DNA from: an uncultured Akkermansia sp.
GTDB taxonomy: Bacteria; Verrucomicrobiota; Verrucomicrobiia; Verrucomicrobiales; Akkermansiaceae
DNA length: 64,000 nt
Assembly: GCA_900548895.1 (NCBI GenBank)
Contig: URLZ01000006.1
Span: 1 to 64,000 of the forward strand
Direction: 5' to 3'
Shown: positions 48,088-55,627 of the stretch, piece by piece
Numbering within the stretch: the first letter of the stretch is position 1
How the letters are laid out: every line of letters starts with the position of its first letter
Program-made: the position numbers and the translations under genes
The notes under the pieces: generated by a model
The model's database searches: none
What the model saw: only the letters and a program-made list of their open reading frames with translations
What the model was told of the DNA's origin: nothing

Positions 48088-48110
48088 CCCGGCAGAGAGG
48101 CTCTGCCGGG
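48088..48110 (-). terminator. Terminator hairpin after the pfk operon
   Basis: CCCGGCAGAG (48088-48097) and CTCTGCCGGG (48101-48110) are perfect 10-bp arms around AGG, 30 nt after the stop of the last gene of the operon; GCTTTCT follows on the minus strand. Confidence 0.75.
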
Positions 48111-48139
48111 ACTCTGAAAAGGGCTGGGGCTGCTGCCTC

Positions 48140-49240
48140 TTAAGATTTGGGCTGGAGGGATTCGTCACCGAAGGAGATGCCGATCTCCTTGGCGGCGGTC
48201 ACGATCTGGCTCTGGCTGTCGACGAGGTGCAGGGTGCGCACGGCCTCCTCGATGGGCATGGAGACCATGTCGTTGCGGCTCAGGGCGACCGTGTCGCCGA
48301 ACTTGCCCTCCTCGATGAGGTCGATGGCCTTGGCGCCGCAGCGCACGCCCAACACGCGGTCGAAGGGAATGGGCGAGCCGCCGCGCTGGATGTGGCCGAG
48401 CACGCAGTAGCGGGTCTCGATGCCCGTGAGCGTCTCGAGCTTCGTGGAGAGGAAGGCGGCGATGCCGCCGAGGCGCACCTCGCCCTTCGTCTCCTCATCG
48501 AGCGTCAGCAGCTTGCCGCCGATGCGGGCGCCTTCGCTCACGACGACGATGATTTCGCGCTGGCCGAGGGCCTTGAGCAGCTCCACCTTGCGGACGATGT
48601 CCTCGAGAGTGAACTCGATCTCGGGCAGCAGAATGACGTCGGCGCCGCCGGCGATACCGCCGTAGAGGGCGATCCAGCCGGCGTGGCGGCCCATGACTTC
48701 GACGACCATCATGCGCTGGTGCGAGAAGGCCGTCGTGCGCAGGCGATCGAGGTTCTCGCTCACGACGGAGACGGCCGTCCAGAAGCCGAAGGTATAGTCC
48801 GTGGCGCCGAGGTCATTGTCGATGGTCTTGGGGACGCCGACGATGGGCAGGCCGATGTGGCGGAGCTCCAGGCCGATGGTCTGCGAGCCGTCGCCGCCCA
48901 CGACGATGAGGGCCTTGAGGTTGAGGCGCTCGACGGTGGCCTTGCTGCGCTCCAGCACGTCTTCGGCGATCTGAAGCCTGCCGCCCACACCGCTCTTGAC
49001 AGTGAAGTTGCCCTTGTTGACGGTGCCGAGGATGGTGCCGCCGGTGGAGCGGATGTTCAGGCAGCTTTGCGGCGTGAGAATGCGATAGCGCTCATTCTCC
49101 GGGGTGGAAAGCAGGCCCTCGAAGCCATCGTAGAAGCCGTAAACCGTCCAACCGCGGGCCGATGCTGCGGCCACGGCGCCTTCAATCACTGCGTTAAGTC
49201 CGGGGCAGTCGCCGCCGGCGTTGAGAATTCCGATGTTCAT
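48140..49240 (-). CDS. 6-phosphofructokinase (catalytic copy)
   Basis: 366 residues. Phosphorylates fructose 6-phosphate at the main control step of glycolysis. Motifs: ILNAGGDCPGLNAVI, VVGGDGSQT, PKTIDNDL with the catalytic Asp, SHQRMMVVEVMGRHAG with the catalytic Arg, ILLPEIEF and LGHIQRGGSP. Gly in GGDGS favours ATP, while Lys in PKTIDND is usual in pyrophosphate enzymes; such mixed signatures occur in the group III family, so the donor is uncertain. It is the last gene of an operon that begins with sialic-acid catabolism, 6 nt after the pseudo-carboxypeptidase gene. Confidence 0.94.
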   Translation of the reverse strand: MNIGILNAGGDCPGLNAVIEGAVAAASARGWTVYGFYDGFEGLLSTPENERYRILTPQSCLNIRSTGGTILGTVNKGNFTVKSGVGGRLQIAEDVLERSKATVERLNLKALIVVGGDGSQTIGLELRHIGLPIVGVPKTIDNDLGATDYTFGFWTAVSVVSENLDRLRTTAFSHQRMMVVEVMGRHAGWIALYGGIAGGADVILLPEIEFTLEDIVRKVELLKALGQREIIVVVSEGARIGGKLLTLDEETKGEVRLGGIAAFLSTKLETLTGIETRYCVLGHIQRGGSPIPFDRVLGVRCGAKAIDLIEEGKFGDTVALSRNDMVSMPIEEAVRTLHLVDSQSQIVTAAKEIGISFGDESLQPKS

Positions 49241-49246
49241 GAGCTA

Positions 49247-50323
49247 TCAGTAGATGGGGGTGAAGGAGGTGTGGTGCCCGGCGGCGTGCGGTGCAGGCTC
49301 GTTCTGGGAGGATGCGTGCTGCGCGGGAGTGTTCGGCTCGGGCGTCGTTTGGGTGGAGAGTTTGATGAATTTGTTCGGCTCGGAGGTGTCGCTGGTCGCC
49401 TGCCAGTTGCGCCACTCCTGCCAACCGTCGCGCATGAAGCGGGCGGCCAGTTGATAGCGCTGGGTCGGCGAGGGCATACCCAGAATGACGACGAGCAGGC
49501 GCTGGGCGTAGGTGGCTTGTTTGCCGGTTTGCGGGTTGATCAACTTGACGGAGGCGCGGCGCGCGGTGGCGATCAGGCAGCTGCCTGCGCTGGCCGAGCG
49601 GGCGGCCTTGAGGCCGTCAACCGATTCGCCCGTAGAGAGCATGCGGTTGGTGTTCAACACGGTGCGGTGCTGTACGCTGCCGTCGGGCATGTGGATGCTC
49701 ACGTTGGCCGAGCGCTGCGAGCAGATCGTGCGCAGGGTCGTGTTGTCCAAGGCGTAGATCGAGAGCCGCGCCATGTCCTTGGCGGTGGAGTAGGAGACGT
49801 GGGCGCCGCTCGGCCCCTTGAAGTAGGTCGTCTTCATCTGCAGCGTCTGGCGCGCCAGACGGTTCATCTGCGTGGTGAAGGCGTCGAGCGGGTCATTCGG
49901 GTTGAGCACCGAGCCGCAGGCGTAGGCGAGCGCCGTCGCCGCCGAGCTGTCGTCCCAGAGCAGGGCCGAGTAGAGCGCATCGCGGATCGAGATGCGGGCG
50001 CCGGGAACGAGGCCGAGCAGGTTCGTGTGCGGGTTCTCCAGCACGGCCGGAGGCGCCGTAATCATCTGATTGAGGCTGATGTTCTGCCCCTGAACCCAGT
50101 CGAGCACGATGGCCGCCGTCGCCAAGTTCGCCAGCATGCCGATGGGGCGCCTCTGATTGGCTTCCGAGGCGTAGAGCACGCGGCCGGTCGAGACCTCCAT
50201 GGCCAGATAGCTGGGCTGCAGGGGCTGGGCAGGCTGCTGCTGCTCGACCGAATCGGCGCAGGAGCCCAGCAGCAGCGAGGCTGCGGCGATGAGGGCTGAC
50301 TTGAGGCGGAAGAGCTTCTTCAT
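49247..50323 (-). CDS. D-Ala-D-Ala carboxypeptidase-like lipoprotein lacking the active site
   Basis: 358 residues, signal peptide and lipobox (LLLGSC). The S11 fold is followed closely: PSYLAMEVSTGRVLYASEANQRRPI, LLGLVPGARISIRDALYSALLW, GPSGAHVSYSTAKDMARL, VDGLK, and an AG-x-CLIATARR block. The three catalytic motifs are lost: SxxK reads MLAN (about 50126-50147), SxN is replaced within WDDSSAA, and KTG reads KAA. It therefore cannot work as a serine penicillin-binding protein and may bind peptidoglycan or a partner. Its ATG overlaps the upstream stop by 4 nt. A C-terminal tail rich in Pro, Thr and His extends past the domain. Confidence 0.85.
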   Translation of the reverse strand: MKKLFRLKSALIAAASLLLGSCADSVEQQQPAQPLQPSYLAMEVSTGRVLYASEANQRRPIGMLANLATAAIVLDWVQGQNISLNQMITAPPAVLENPHTNLLGLVPGARISIRDALYSALLWDDSSAATALAYACGSVLNPNDPLDAFTTQMNRLARQTLQMKTTYFKGPSGAHVSYSTAKDMARLSIYALDNTTLRTICSQRSANVSIHMPDGSVQHRTVLNTNRMLSTGESVDGLKAARSASAGSCLIATARRASVKLINPQTGKQATYAQRLLVVILGMPSPTQRYQLAARFMRDGWQEWRNWQATSDTSEPNKFIKLSTQTTPEPNTPAQHASSQNEPAPHAAGHHTSFTPIY

Positions 50324-51474
50324 GATGCGGATTTGCTGGTCTTGCGCGCCGCTTTGCCGGCCTTCGGGCGGTCGTGCAGGTCTTCCGGCTCGCGGTCGCC
50401 GAAGATGATGCCCAAGTCGCGGGCCGTCTGCACGATCTGGCTGTCCGGCTGCACGAGGCGCGGCTGCTTGACGGCCTCGTCGATGGTGACGGTGCCGACG
50501 TTGAGCCCTTCGAGCACGACGGAGGTGCCGAACTTTTTCTCCTCGATGAGGCGCACGGCCTCCACGCCGAAGCGGATGCCCAGAATGCGGTCGAAGGCGC
50601 AGGGGCTGCCGCCGCGCTGCGTGTGGCCGAGCACGCAGTAGCGCGTCTCGATGCCGGTGAGCTCCTCGAGCTCGCGGGCCAGGCGATTGCCGATGCCGCC
50701 GAGGCGCTCATCGCCGTTCTCCGTGTTGCGCACGGTGACGAGGTGCCCGTTGATGCGCGCGCCCTCGGCGACGACAACGATGATCTCGCGCTGCCCCGCG
50801 GCCTTGCGAGCCTTGATGCAATCGACCACCTTGTTGAGGTCGAAGGCGATCTCCGGGATGAGCACCACGTCGGCTGCCGACGAGATACCGCTGTGCAGGG
50901 CAATCCAGCCGGAGAGGTTGCCCATGACCTCCACCACCATCATGCGCTGGTGCGAGTTGGCCGTGGTGCGAATGCGGTCGATGGACTCGGTGACGACCGT
51001 CACGGCACTCTGGAAGCCGAAGGTGTAGTCCGACGCGACGCAGAGGTCGTTGTTGATCGTCTTGGGGATGCTGATGACGGGCAGGCCCTCCTCGGAGAGC
51101 AGCTGGGCGGTTTTGGCCGAGCCGTCACCGCCGATGACGACGAGGGCCTGAAGGCCGAGGGCGGTGATGGTCTTTTTCGCCTTGGCCATGACGTCCTTGT
51201 CAATCGAAGCGCGGCCGACCTTGTTGGTGCGCACGTTGAAGTTGCCCGTGTTCGTCGTGCCGAGAATCGTGCCGCCGATCGAGCGAATCTTGTGCGTCTT
51301 GATCGGGGTGAGGATCTCATAGCGGCGGCCGCCGGCAACCGGCAGCAGCCCTTCAAATCCGTCGTGGAAGCCGATGACGCGCCAGCCGCGGCGGTAGGCG
51401 GAGGTGACAAAGCCTTCAATGACTGCGTTGATGCCGGGACAATCGCCGCCGGAGTTGAGAATGCCGATAATCAT
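50320..51474 (-). CDS. Phosphofructokinase paralogue lacking the catalytic Asp and Arg
   Basis: 384 residues, colinear with the enzyme at 48140-49240 (ILNSGGDCPGINAVI, VVIGGDGSAKT, LGHTQRGGSP). The catalytic base region reads PKTINNDL (Asp to Asn, codon 51052-51054), and the MGR motif reads VMGNLSG (Arg to Asn, codon 50917-50919); both are needed in E. coli PfkA. Substrate-site residues SHQR and AEGAR remain. It ends in a basic Ala/Lys/Arg-rich tail (GKAARKTSKSAS). It could be a regulatory subunit of the catalytic paralogue or a binding protein. Located 29 nt after the epimerase gene. Confidence 0.92.
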   Translation of the reverse strand: MIIGILNSGGDCPGINAVIEGFVTSAYRRGWRVIGFHDGFEGLLPVAGGRRYEILTPIKTHKIRSIGGTILGTTNTGNFNVRTNKVGRASIDKDVMAKAKKTITALGLQALVVIGGDGSAKTAQLLSEEGLPVISIPKTINNDLCVASDYTFGFQSAVTVVTESIDRIRTTANSHQRMMVVEVMGNLSGWIALHSGISSAADVVLIPEIAFDLNKVVDCIKARKAAGQREIIVVVAEGARINGHLVTVRNTENGDERLGGIGNRLARELEELTGIETRYCVLGHTQRGGSPCAFDRILGIRFGVEAVRLIEEKKFGTSVVLEGLNVGTVTIDEAVKQPRLVQPDSQIVQTARDLGIIFGDREPEDLHDRPKAGKAARKTSKSAS

Positions 51475-51503
51475 GGATGGGTCGTGTGAATGAGTATGTT
51501 ATA

Positions 51504-52694
51504 TTACTTGCAGGTGGTCGGGGCGGCGATGGCGCCGAAGTAGTGCGCGCAGTTCCAGAGGGCGCGGGGGTGGTGGAAGAAGGATTTCCACATGCTGCCC
51601 TTGAGTCCGTTGGCCGGCGAGCCGTCGCGCTCGCAGTAGCCGAACCACTCGCCGTGCTCGTGATCCTGAAGGTGCTCGAAGGCCCAGTCGTGAACGCGCT
51701 GGTGCCACTCGGCGTATTTTTCGTCGCCCGTCATGACGTAGGCGAGGCAGGTGCCGATGAGCGCCTCATCGTGGGGCCACCAGAACTTCATGTTGTGCCA
51801 GTACTCCTGCACGGGGCCGCCGAAGACGTCGGTGTAGTAGAGCAGACCGCCGAACTTCGGATCCCAGCCGCGCGCCAGCGACCAGTCGATCATCTTGCAG
51901 CCCGTGTCGATCAGCTCGGGATCGTTGCCGCGCAGGCGAGCTTCCTCGAGGATGAACCAGCCGCCCTCGATGGCGTGGCCGGGGTTCTGCGTGCGCTCGT
52001 CGAAGTGGTCAATGATGGAGCCGTCGGGCGCGACGTTCTCCATGACGGCCTTGATGTCCTCCTTCATGAAGAGGCGGCGCAGGTCGCCGATGCAGCGGTC
52101 AATCCAGCCGGTGTAGAAGCCGTCGGGGTCGCCGAGGTATTTGCGCATCTCCTGACAGGTGACGAGCATGATCATGCGGCAGCCGAGGTTCTCCGTCGGG
52201 CGCAGCCCCGTCGTCTTGGGCAGCATCTTGCCGGGGGTGAAGAAGATGTCCGCGAAGATGTCAAACCAGTGGCGGGCGCGCTCAGCGCTGCGCGCGTCGC
52301 CCGTCGCTCCGTAGTGGGCGGCATGCGCGATGGCGGCAAAGCACTCGCTGTAGGCGTAGCGGCGCTTGCGAATGGGGGTGCCGTCCGCCGTGACGTGGAA
52401 GTACATGCGGCCGTCGCTCAGGTCAACGCACTTCGTCTCCAGGAAGTTCAGCGCGCTTTCGGCGTACTGGAGCCACTGCGGGCGCTTCTCGATGCTGTTG
52501 TAGCAGGTGAGCAGCATCCAAGCCATGCGGCCCTGAGCCCATACGTTCTTGTCCGTGTCCACCAGCGTGCCGTCCGCATCAAAGCAGTGGTAGAGACCGC
52601 CGTTGACGGTATCAACCGCGCGCGGGAACCAGAAGGGCTCAACCTCGTCGAGCAGCTTGTCGCGGTAAAATTGTCCGAGAGCTTTCGTATCCAT
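51504..52694 (-). CDS. N-acylglucosamine 2-epimerase family protein
   Basis: 396 residues, (alpha/alpha)6-barrel. Interconverts N-acetylmannosamine and N-acetylglucosamine, or similar aldose-ketose pairs. Family blocks: NGGLYHCFDADGTLVDTDKNVWAQGRMAWML, RKRRYAYSECFAAIA, NPGHAIEGGWFILEEA with a catalytic His, and HPRALWNCA near the C-terminus (MWKSFFHHPRAL) with the second His region. Encoded 58 nt after an N-acetylneuraminate-lyase gene, so epimerisation of ManNAc released by the lyase is the natural role. Alternative: cellobiose or mannose epimerase. Confidence 0.9.
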   Translation of the reverse strand: MDTKALGQFYRDKLLDEVEPFWFPRAVDTVNGGLYHCFDADGTLVDTDKNVWAQGRMAWMLLTCYNSIEKRPQWLQYAESALNFLETKCVDLSDGRMYFHVTADGTPIRKRRYAYSECFAAIAHAAHYGATGDARSAERARHWFDIFADIFFTPGKMLPKTTGLRPTENLGCRMIMLVTCQEMRKYLGDPDGFYTGWIDRCIGDLRRLFMKEDIKAVMENVAPDGSIIDHFDERTQNPGHAIEGGWFILEEARLRGNDPELIDTGCKMIDWSLARGWDPKFGGLLYYTDVFGGPVQEYWHNMKFWWPHDEALIGTCLAYVMTGDEKYAEWHQRVHDWAFEHLQDHEHGEWFGYCERDGSPANGLKGSMWKSFFHHPRALWNCAHYFGAIAAPTTCK

Positions 52695-52752
52695 CGTCTT
52701 TCTCGTGGTGTGAGAGTTTCTCTTCAGATGAAGCCGTGCGGATACCCGAGTC

Positions 52753-53676
52753 TCACTTGTTGATGGCCCAGTCGAAGAAGCCGATGGCCTTCAGCTCATC
52801 GCGCAGCTGCGTGAGCGTGGCCTGATCCGGCGTGCCCATGGGAAGTCGGGCCGGCCCGAGATCCACGCCCCACCAGCCCATGATGGCCTTGCAGCAGCCC
52901 ATGTAGCCCTTGGCAGCGATGATGTTGATCATCTTCACCGAGAGCTGCTGCAGGTGGCGGGCCTCGGCGATGTCGCCGGCCTCAAAGGCCGCGATGAGGC
53001 TCTGATAGAGCTTGGGCGCGTAGTTGAAGGACGAACCGACGCCGCCCTGTGCACCCGTGGCCAGGGCGCCGAGGAACCACTCGTCAACACCCCAGGGGCA
53101 GTCGTATTTGCCGCCCTCGTAGTTGAGCGCCTCGATGTAGAGCGCCAGATCGGGGTTGGTGAACTTGAGGCCGCTGAAGTTCGGAATCTTTTTGGCGGCC
53201 GCCTCCATGAACTTGCAGGGGTTGAAGGAGACGTGCGTCAGAGCGGGGATGTCGTAGAAGTAATAGGGCAGCTCGGGGGCTCCGGCGGCCTCATAGGCGC
53301 AGCAGTCAACGAGAGCATCGAGGCTGCCGGGCTTGAAGTAGCAGGGGGAGTTGCTCGCCGTGGCGGCCGCGCCGCACTTCACGGCGTATTCGGCCAGCTC
53401 GCGGCCGTCTCGCACGCAGTTGCCGCCGGTGTGCACGACGAAGCGGATGCCGTGCTTGGGGCCGGCTTCGCCCCAGGCAGCCATGTTCTCCTTGCGCTCG
53501 GTGAGCTGCATGTGGGCAGACTCGCCGGTCGAGCCGGTGATGAAGGCGAGTTTGATGCCCTGCGACGCGAGGAAGGCAGCTTGGGCATCGACGGCGTTGG
53601 GGTTGCAGGTGCCGTCCGCATTCATCGGCGTATGGGTGGCGGCCACGAGTCCGTGTAATTTCAAGGTGGTATTCAT
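52753..53676 (-). CDS. nanA: N-acetylneuraminate lyase
   Basis: 307 residues of the DapA/NanA family. Splits N-acetylneuraminate into N-acetylmannosamine and pyruvate. Motifs: LVAATHTPMNADG, ITGSTGES for the carboxylate, PYYFYDIPALTHVS with the catalytic Tyr, and the Schiff-base Lys in FSGLKFTNPDL. The GSTGES and YDIP features favour the sialate-lyase branch over dihydrodipicolinate synthase, and the epimerase neighbour supports this. First gene of a five-gene minus-strand operon. No sialidase or transporter is in the window. Confidence 0.9.
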   Translation of the reverse strand: MNTTLKLHGLVAATHTPMNADGTCNPNAVDAQAAFLASQGIKLAFITGSTGESAHMQLTERKENMAAWGEAGPKHGIRFVVHTGGNCVRDGRELAEYAVKCGAAATASNSPCYFKPGSLDALVDCCAYEAAGAPELPYYFYDIPALTHVSFNPCKFMEAAAKKIPNFSGLKFTNPDLALYIEALNYEGGKYDCPWGVDEWFLGALATGAQGGVGSSFNYAPKLYQSLIAAFEAGDIAEARHLQQLSVKMINIIAAKGYMGCCKAIMGWWGVDLGPARLPMGTPDQATLTQLRDELKAIGFFDWAINK

Positions 53677-53717
53677 GGTGGTGCGAGAACTATTGTGGGC
53701 AAAAAAGCCCCATCGGG

Positions 53718-53746
53718 AGTGTAATGCAGAAATCTGCCGTTTTCAA
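53718..53746 (-). promoter_or_regulatory. Promoter of the nanA operon
   Basis: Minus strand TTGAAA (53746-53741), 17-nt spacer, TACACT (53723-53718), about 41 nt before the start codon. The leader holds a small hairpin GGGC (53697-53700) with GCCC (53707-53710) across a run of A, which could take part in control. Confidence 0.6.
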
Positions 53747-53839
53747 GCCATTTTTGACGATGAGAACGAATTTTCGGAGCTGTCTCCCGAGGGCGACGGG
53801 CTGTGTAGACAAGGCCTTGCACCTCGCTGGAGGAGGCGC

Positions 53840-53868
53840 TTGACAAGAGCTTACAATGCCGATATACG
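53840..53868 (+). promoter_or_regulatory. Orphan promoter-like sequence
   Basis: TTGACA (53840-53845), 17-nt spacer, TATACG (53863-53868). No convincing gene follows until L25, 640 nt away, which has its own promoter, so the sequence may drive an untranslated RNA. Confidence 0.5.
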
Positions 53869-54062
53869 CTGCTCCATTGCCCTGCCGTTGCTCTGTGTTC
53901 TCGTGCGGGGGACGGCGTTAGGCGCCATGATAGGATCGTCTGCCGTCGGGTATGCGGCGCAGCTGAGAAGGCTTCCGCCCCTGCTTCTCCTCGCGCTCTC
54001 CAGCCGAGGTGGAGGGATACGTCTCCGTCAGGACAGAGGGAGGGAAACAGAGGGGTGGCTGC

Positions 54063-54124
54063 CCGGAGTGGGAGCTCGTGGCAATGTCGGAGGCCGGAGT
54101 GGGAGCTCGAGGGAACGCCGGAGG
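54063..54124. repeat. Tandem duplication, 2 x 31 nt
   Basis: Units 54063-54093 and 54094-54124 begin with the same 16 nt (CCGGAGTGGGAGCTCG) and end alike, with a few differences between. No coding meaning is seen. Confidence 0.6.
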
Positions 54125-54368
54125 CCGGAGAGGAGGCGGAGGCCCCGGTAAAGGACTGTGGACAGAGGGAGCGCGCGGGGGAGGCATGAACAGGTCGGTC
54201 TTCTGTGGTAAAGTTCAAGGTGTGCGGTGGTGAGGAGGGTGAAGGTGAGAAAAAGGTGCGGGGAAGTGGGGGGGCTGCCTCCGGCGGCGGTGGGGTGGAC
54301 CGAGGGTGACTGAGGCGTGAAGGGCGGGGGAGGGAAGGTGCCTTGAATGTTTTTTTTGCTGAATTTCC

Positions 54369-54397
54369 TTGACAAAAGGGGGGTGTTGTGGCATCTT
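54369..54397 (+). promoter_or_regulatory. Promoter of the L25 gene
   Basis: TTGACA (54369-54374), 17-nt spacer, CATCTT (54392-54397). The leader of about 107 nt contains a hairpin (CTCGCC with GGCGAG, about 54410-54431) and the palindrome CCGACGTCGG, so a structured leader with autoregulation is possible. Confidence 0.7.
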
Positions 54398-54510
54398 GCG
54401 GGTCCGCTCTCGCCTCGTGGTGAGGGCGAGATCAACCCGGCGGGTGATATCGGACGCACCGACGTCGGAAGAACTCCACACAAACGATCATTTCATACCA
54501 TTCTGATACC

Positions 54511-55065
54511 ATGACTGAGTACACTCTCAAGGTCTGCAAGCGCGATCTCGTCGGCACCGGCAAGCTCAATGCGCTCCGTGCCCAGGGCTACGTGCCCGGC
54601 GTTGTCTACGGCTCCCACGTCGAGAAAAACATCAACATCCAGGCCAAGGCCTCGGACGTTCGCGCCCTCCTTGCTGACAAGGAGACGGACAGCCTTGTCG
54701 TCGAGCTCGACATCGACGGCGAGAAGATGTTCACCCTCATCAAGCACGTGCAGCGCGACTTCCTCAACGATGCCACGACGCACCTCGACTTCCAGACGGT
54801 GACGCCCGACACGATCGTGCGCGCCAAGATCGAGCTCCGCCTCAAGGGCACCCCCGTCGGCGTGAGCATGGGCGGCCAGGTCAACCAGATCATCTACGAG
54901 GTGCCCGTTCGCGCCGCCGTCAAGGATCTGCCGACCCACCTCGAGGCCGACATCACGGGCATCAAGCTCAACGAGTCCCTGCGCATGAGCCAGGTGCAGC
55001 TGCCCGCCAACGTCACCTCGCCCTTCAACGGCACGGTGGTGCTGGCCTCGGTGGTCAAGCCCTGA
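54511..55065 (+). CDS. rplY: 50S ribosomal protein L25, CTC/TL5 form
   Basis: 184 residues. Binds 5S rRNA on the large subunit. The N-terminal L25 domain (YTLKVCKRDLVGTGKLNALRAQGYVPGVVYG, then VQRDFLNDATTHLDFQTV) is followed by a beta-rich C-terminal domain (VGVSMGGQVNQIIYEVPVRAAVKDLPTHLEADITG), as in the longer CTC/TL5 type rather than the short E. coli form. It starts at the ATG after a 107-nt leader. The neighbouring pth gene, common in other genomes, is not found here. Confidence 0.95.
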   Translation: MTEYTLKVCKRDLVGTGKLNALRAQGYVPGVVYGSHVEKNINIQAKASDVRALLADKETDSLVVELDIDGEKMFTLIKHVQRDFLNDATTHLDFQTVTPDTIVRAKIELRLKGTPVGVSMGGQVNQIIYEVPVRAAVKDLPTHLEADITGIKLNESLRMSQVQLPANVTSPFNGTVVLASVVKP

Positions 55066-55100
55066 TCGCCTCGCTGAAGTCTTTTTCATGTTTTGAGTCG

Positions 55101-55129
55101 TGCCGCGTCCCTCGCCGAGGGACGCGGCA
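55101..55129 (+). terminator. Terminator of the L25 gene
   Basis: TGCCGCGTCCCTC (55101-55113) and GAGGGACGCGGCA (55117-55129) form a perfect 13-bp stem with a 3-nt loop, 35 nt after the stop; only TTTG follows. Confidence 0.75.
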
Positions 55130-55627
55130 TTTGCGTTCTCTTGCTCGACGGCGCGATGACCCTCTGTATCGCCGCGGGGACTGAGGGGTGAGCTCGGGGC
55201 GTACGCGGGTGTAGCTGTGGGGGGATCGGCGGAGCCGACCGTGTGAGGAGTCGATGGCAGTTGGGTGTGCGGGGCTCAATGAGTCCGGCGGACGAGGCCG
55301 CCGGATGGTTGTCTGACTGATCCCGTCATCTCGAGGAGGAGGGCCCGGGCCGTGCGAGATTCTCCCCTCTTGACTGGCAGTCAGCAGAACCTCAGGGACA
55401 GAGGCCACCCTTCAACCGACCGGATGCTGCGCAGTCACATCGGACCCCGGACTCGGTATCCCCTCTCACTGTCGGCTCCATACCGCAGAGTAACGGGCAC
55501 CCCAACCCGATGTGCGCGGAACCGGCCGCCGCGTTCACGGCAGAGTCCGCATAGTGCAATCCGACGACCCGCGGCGGCTCACAACTCGGCTGCCGTACCC
55601 ATCGACCTGCTGCGTCCGTCGCGCGCC
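55130..55627. other. Gene-free stretch between convergent rplY and lptF/G-type gene
   Basis: About 500 nt between convergent genes, without a recognisable frame or promoter. It contains an 8-bp inverted repeat (TCCGGCGG 55284-55291 with CCGCCGGA 55298-55305), possibly the end of the minus-strand transcript. Confidence 0.5.

Larger units (their letters stand above)
53747..54368. other. Gene-free stretch with an orphan promoter
   Basis: About 620 nt between the divergent nanA and L25 promoters. It contains a plus-strand promoter-like sequence with no coding frame behind it, and a 31-nt tandem duplication (54063-54093 and 54094-54124). Short frames lack any motif. A small RNA is possible. Confidence 0.5.

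Noticed and set aside
53747-54368. RNase P RNA, tmRNA or 6S RNA in the gene-free stretch
   Set aside because: I looked for their conserved words and ends and saw none; only an orphan promoter remains.
55130-55627. tRNA gene between rplY and the permease gene
   Set aside because: No TTCGA loop, acceptor pairing or CCA end could be found.
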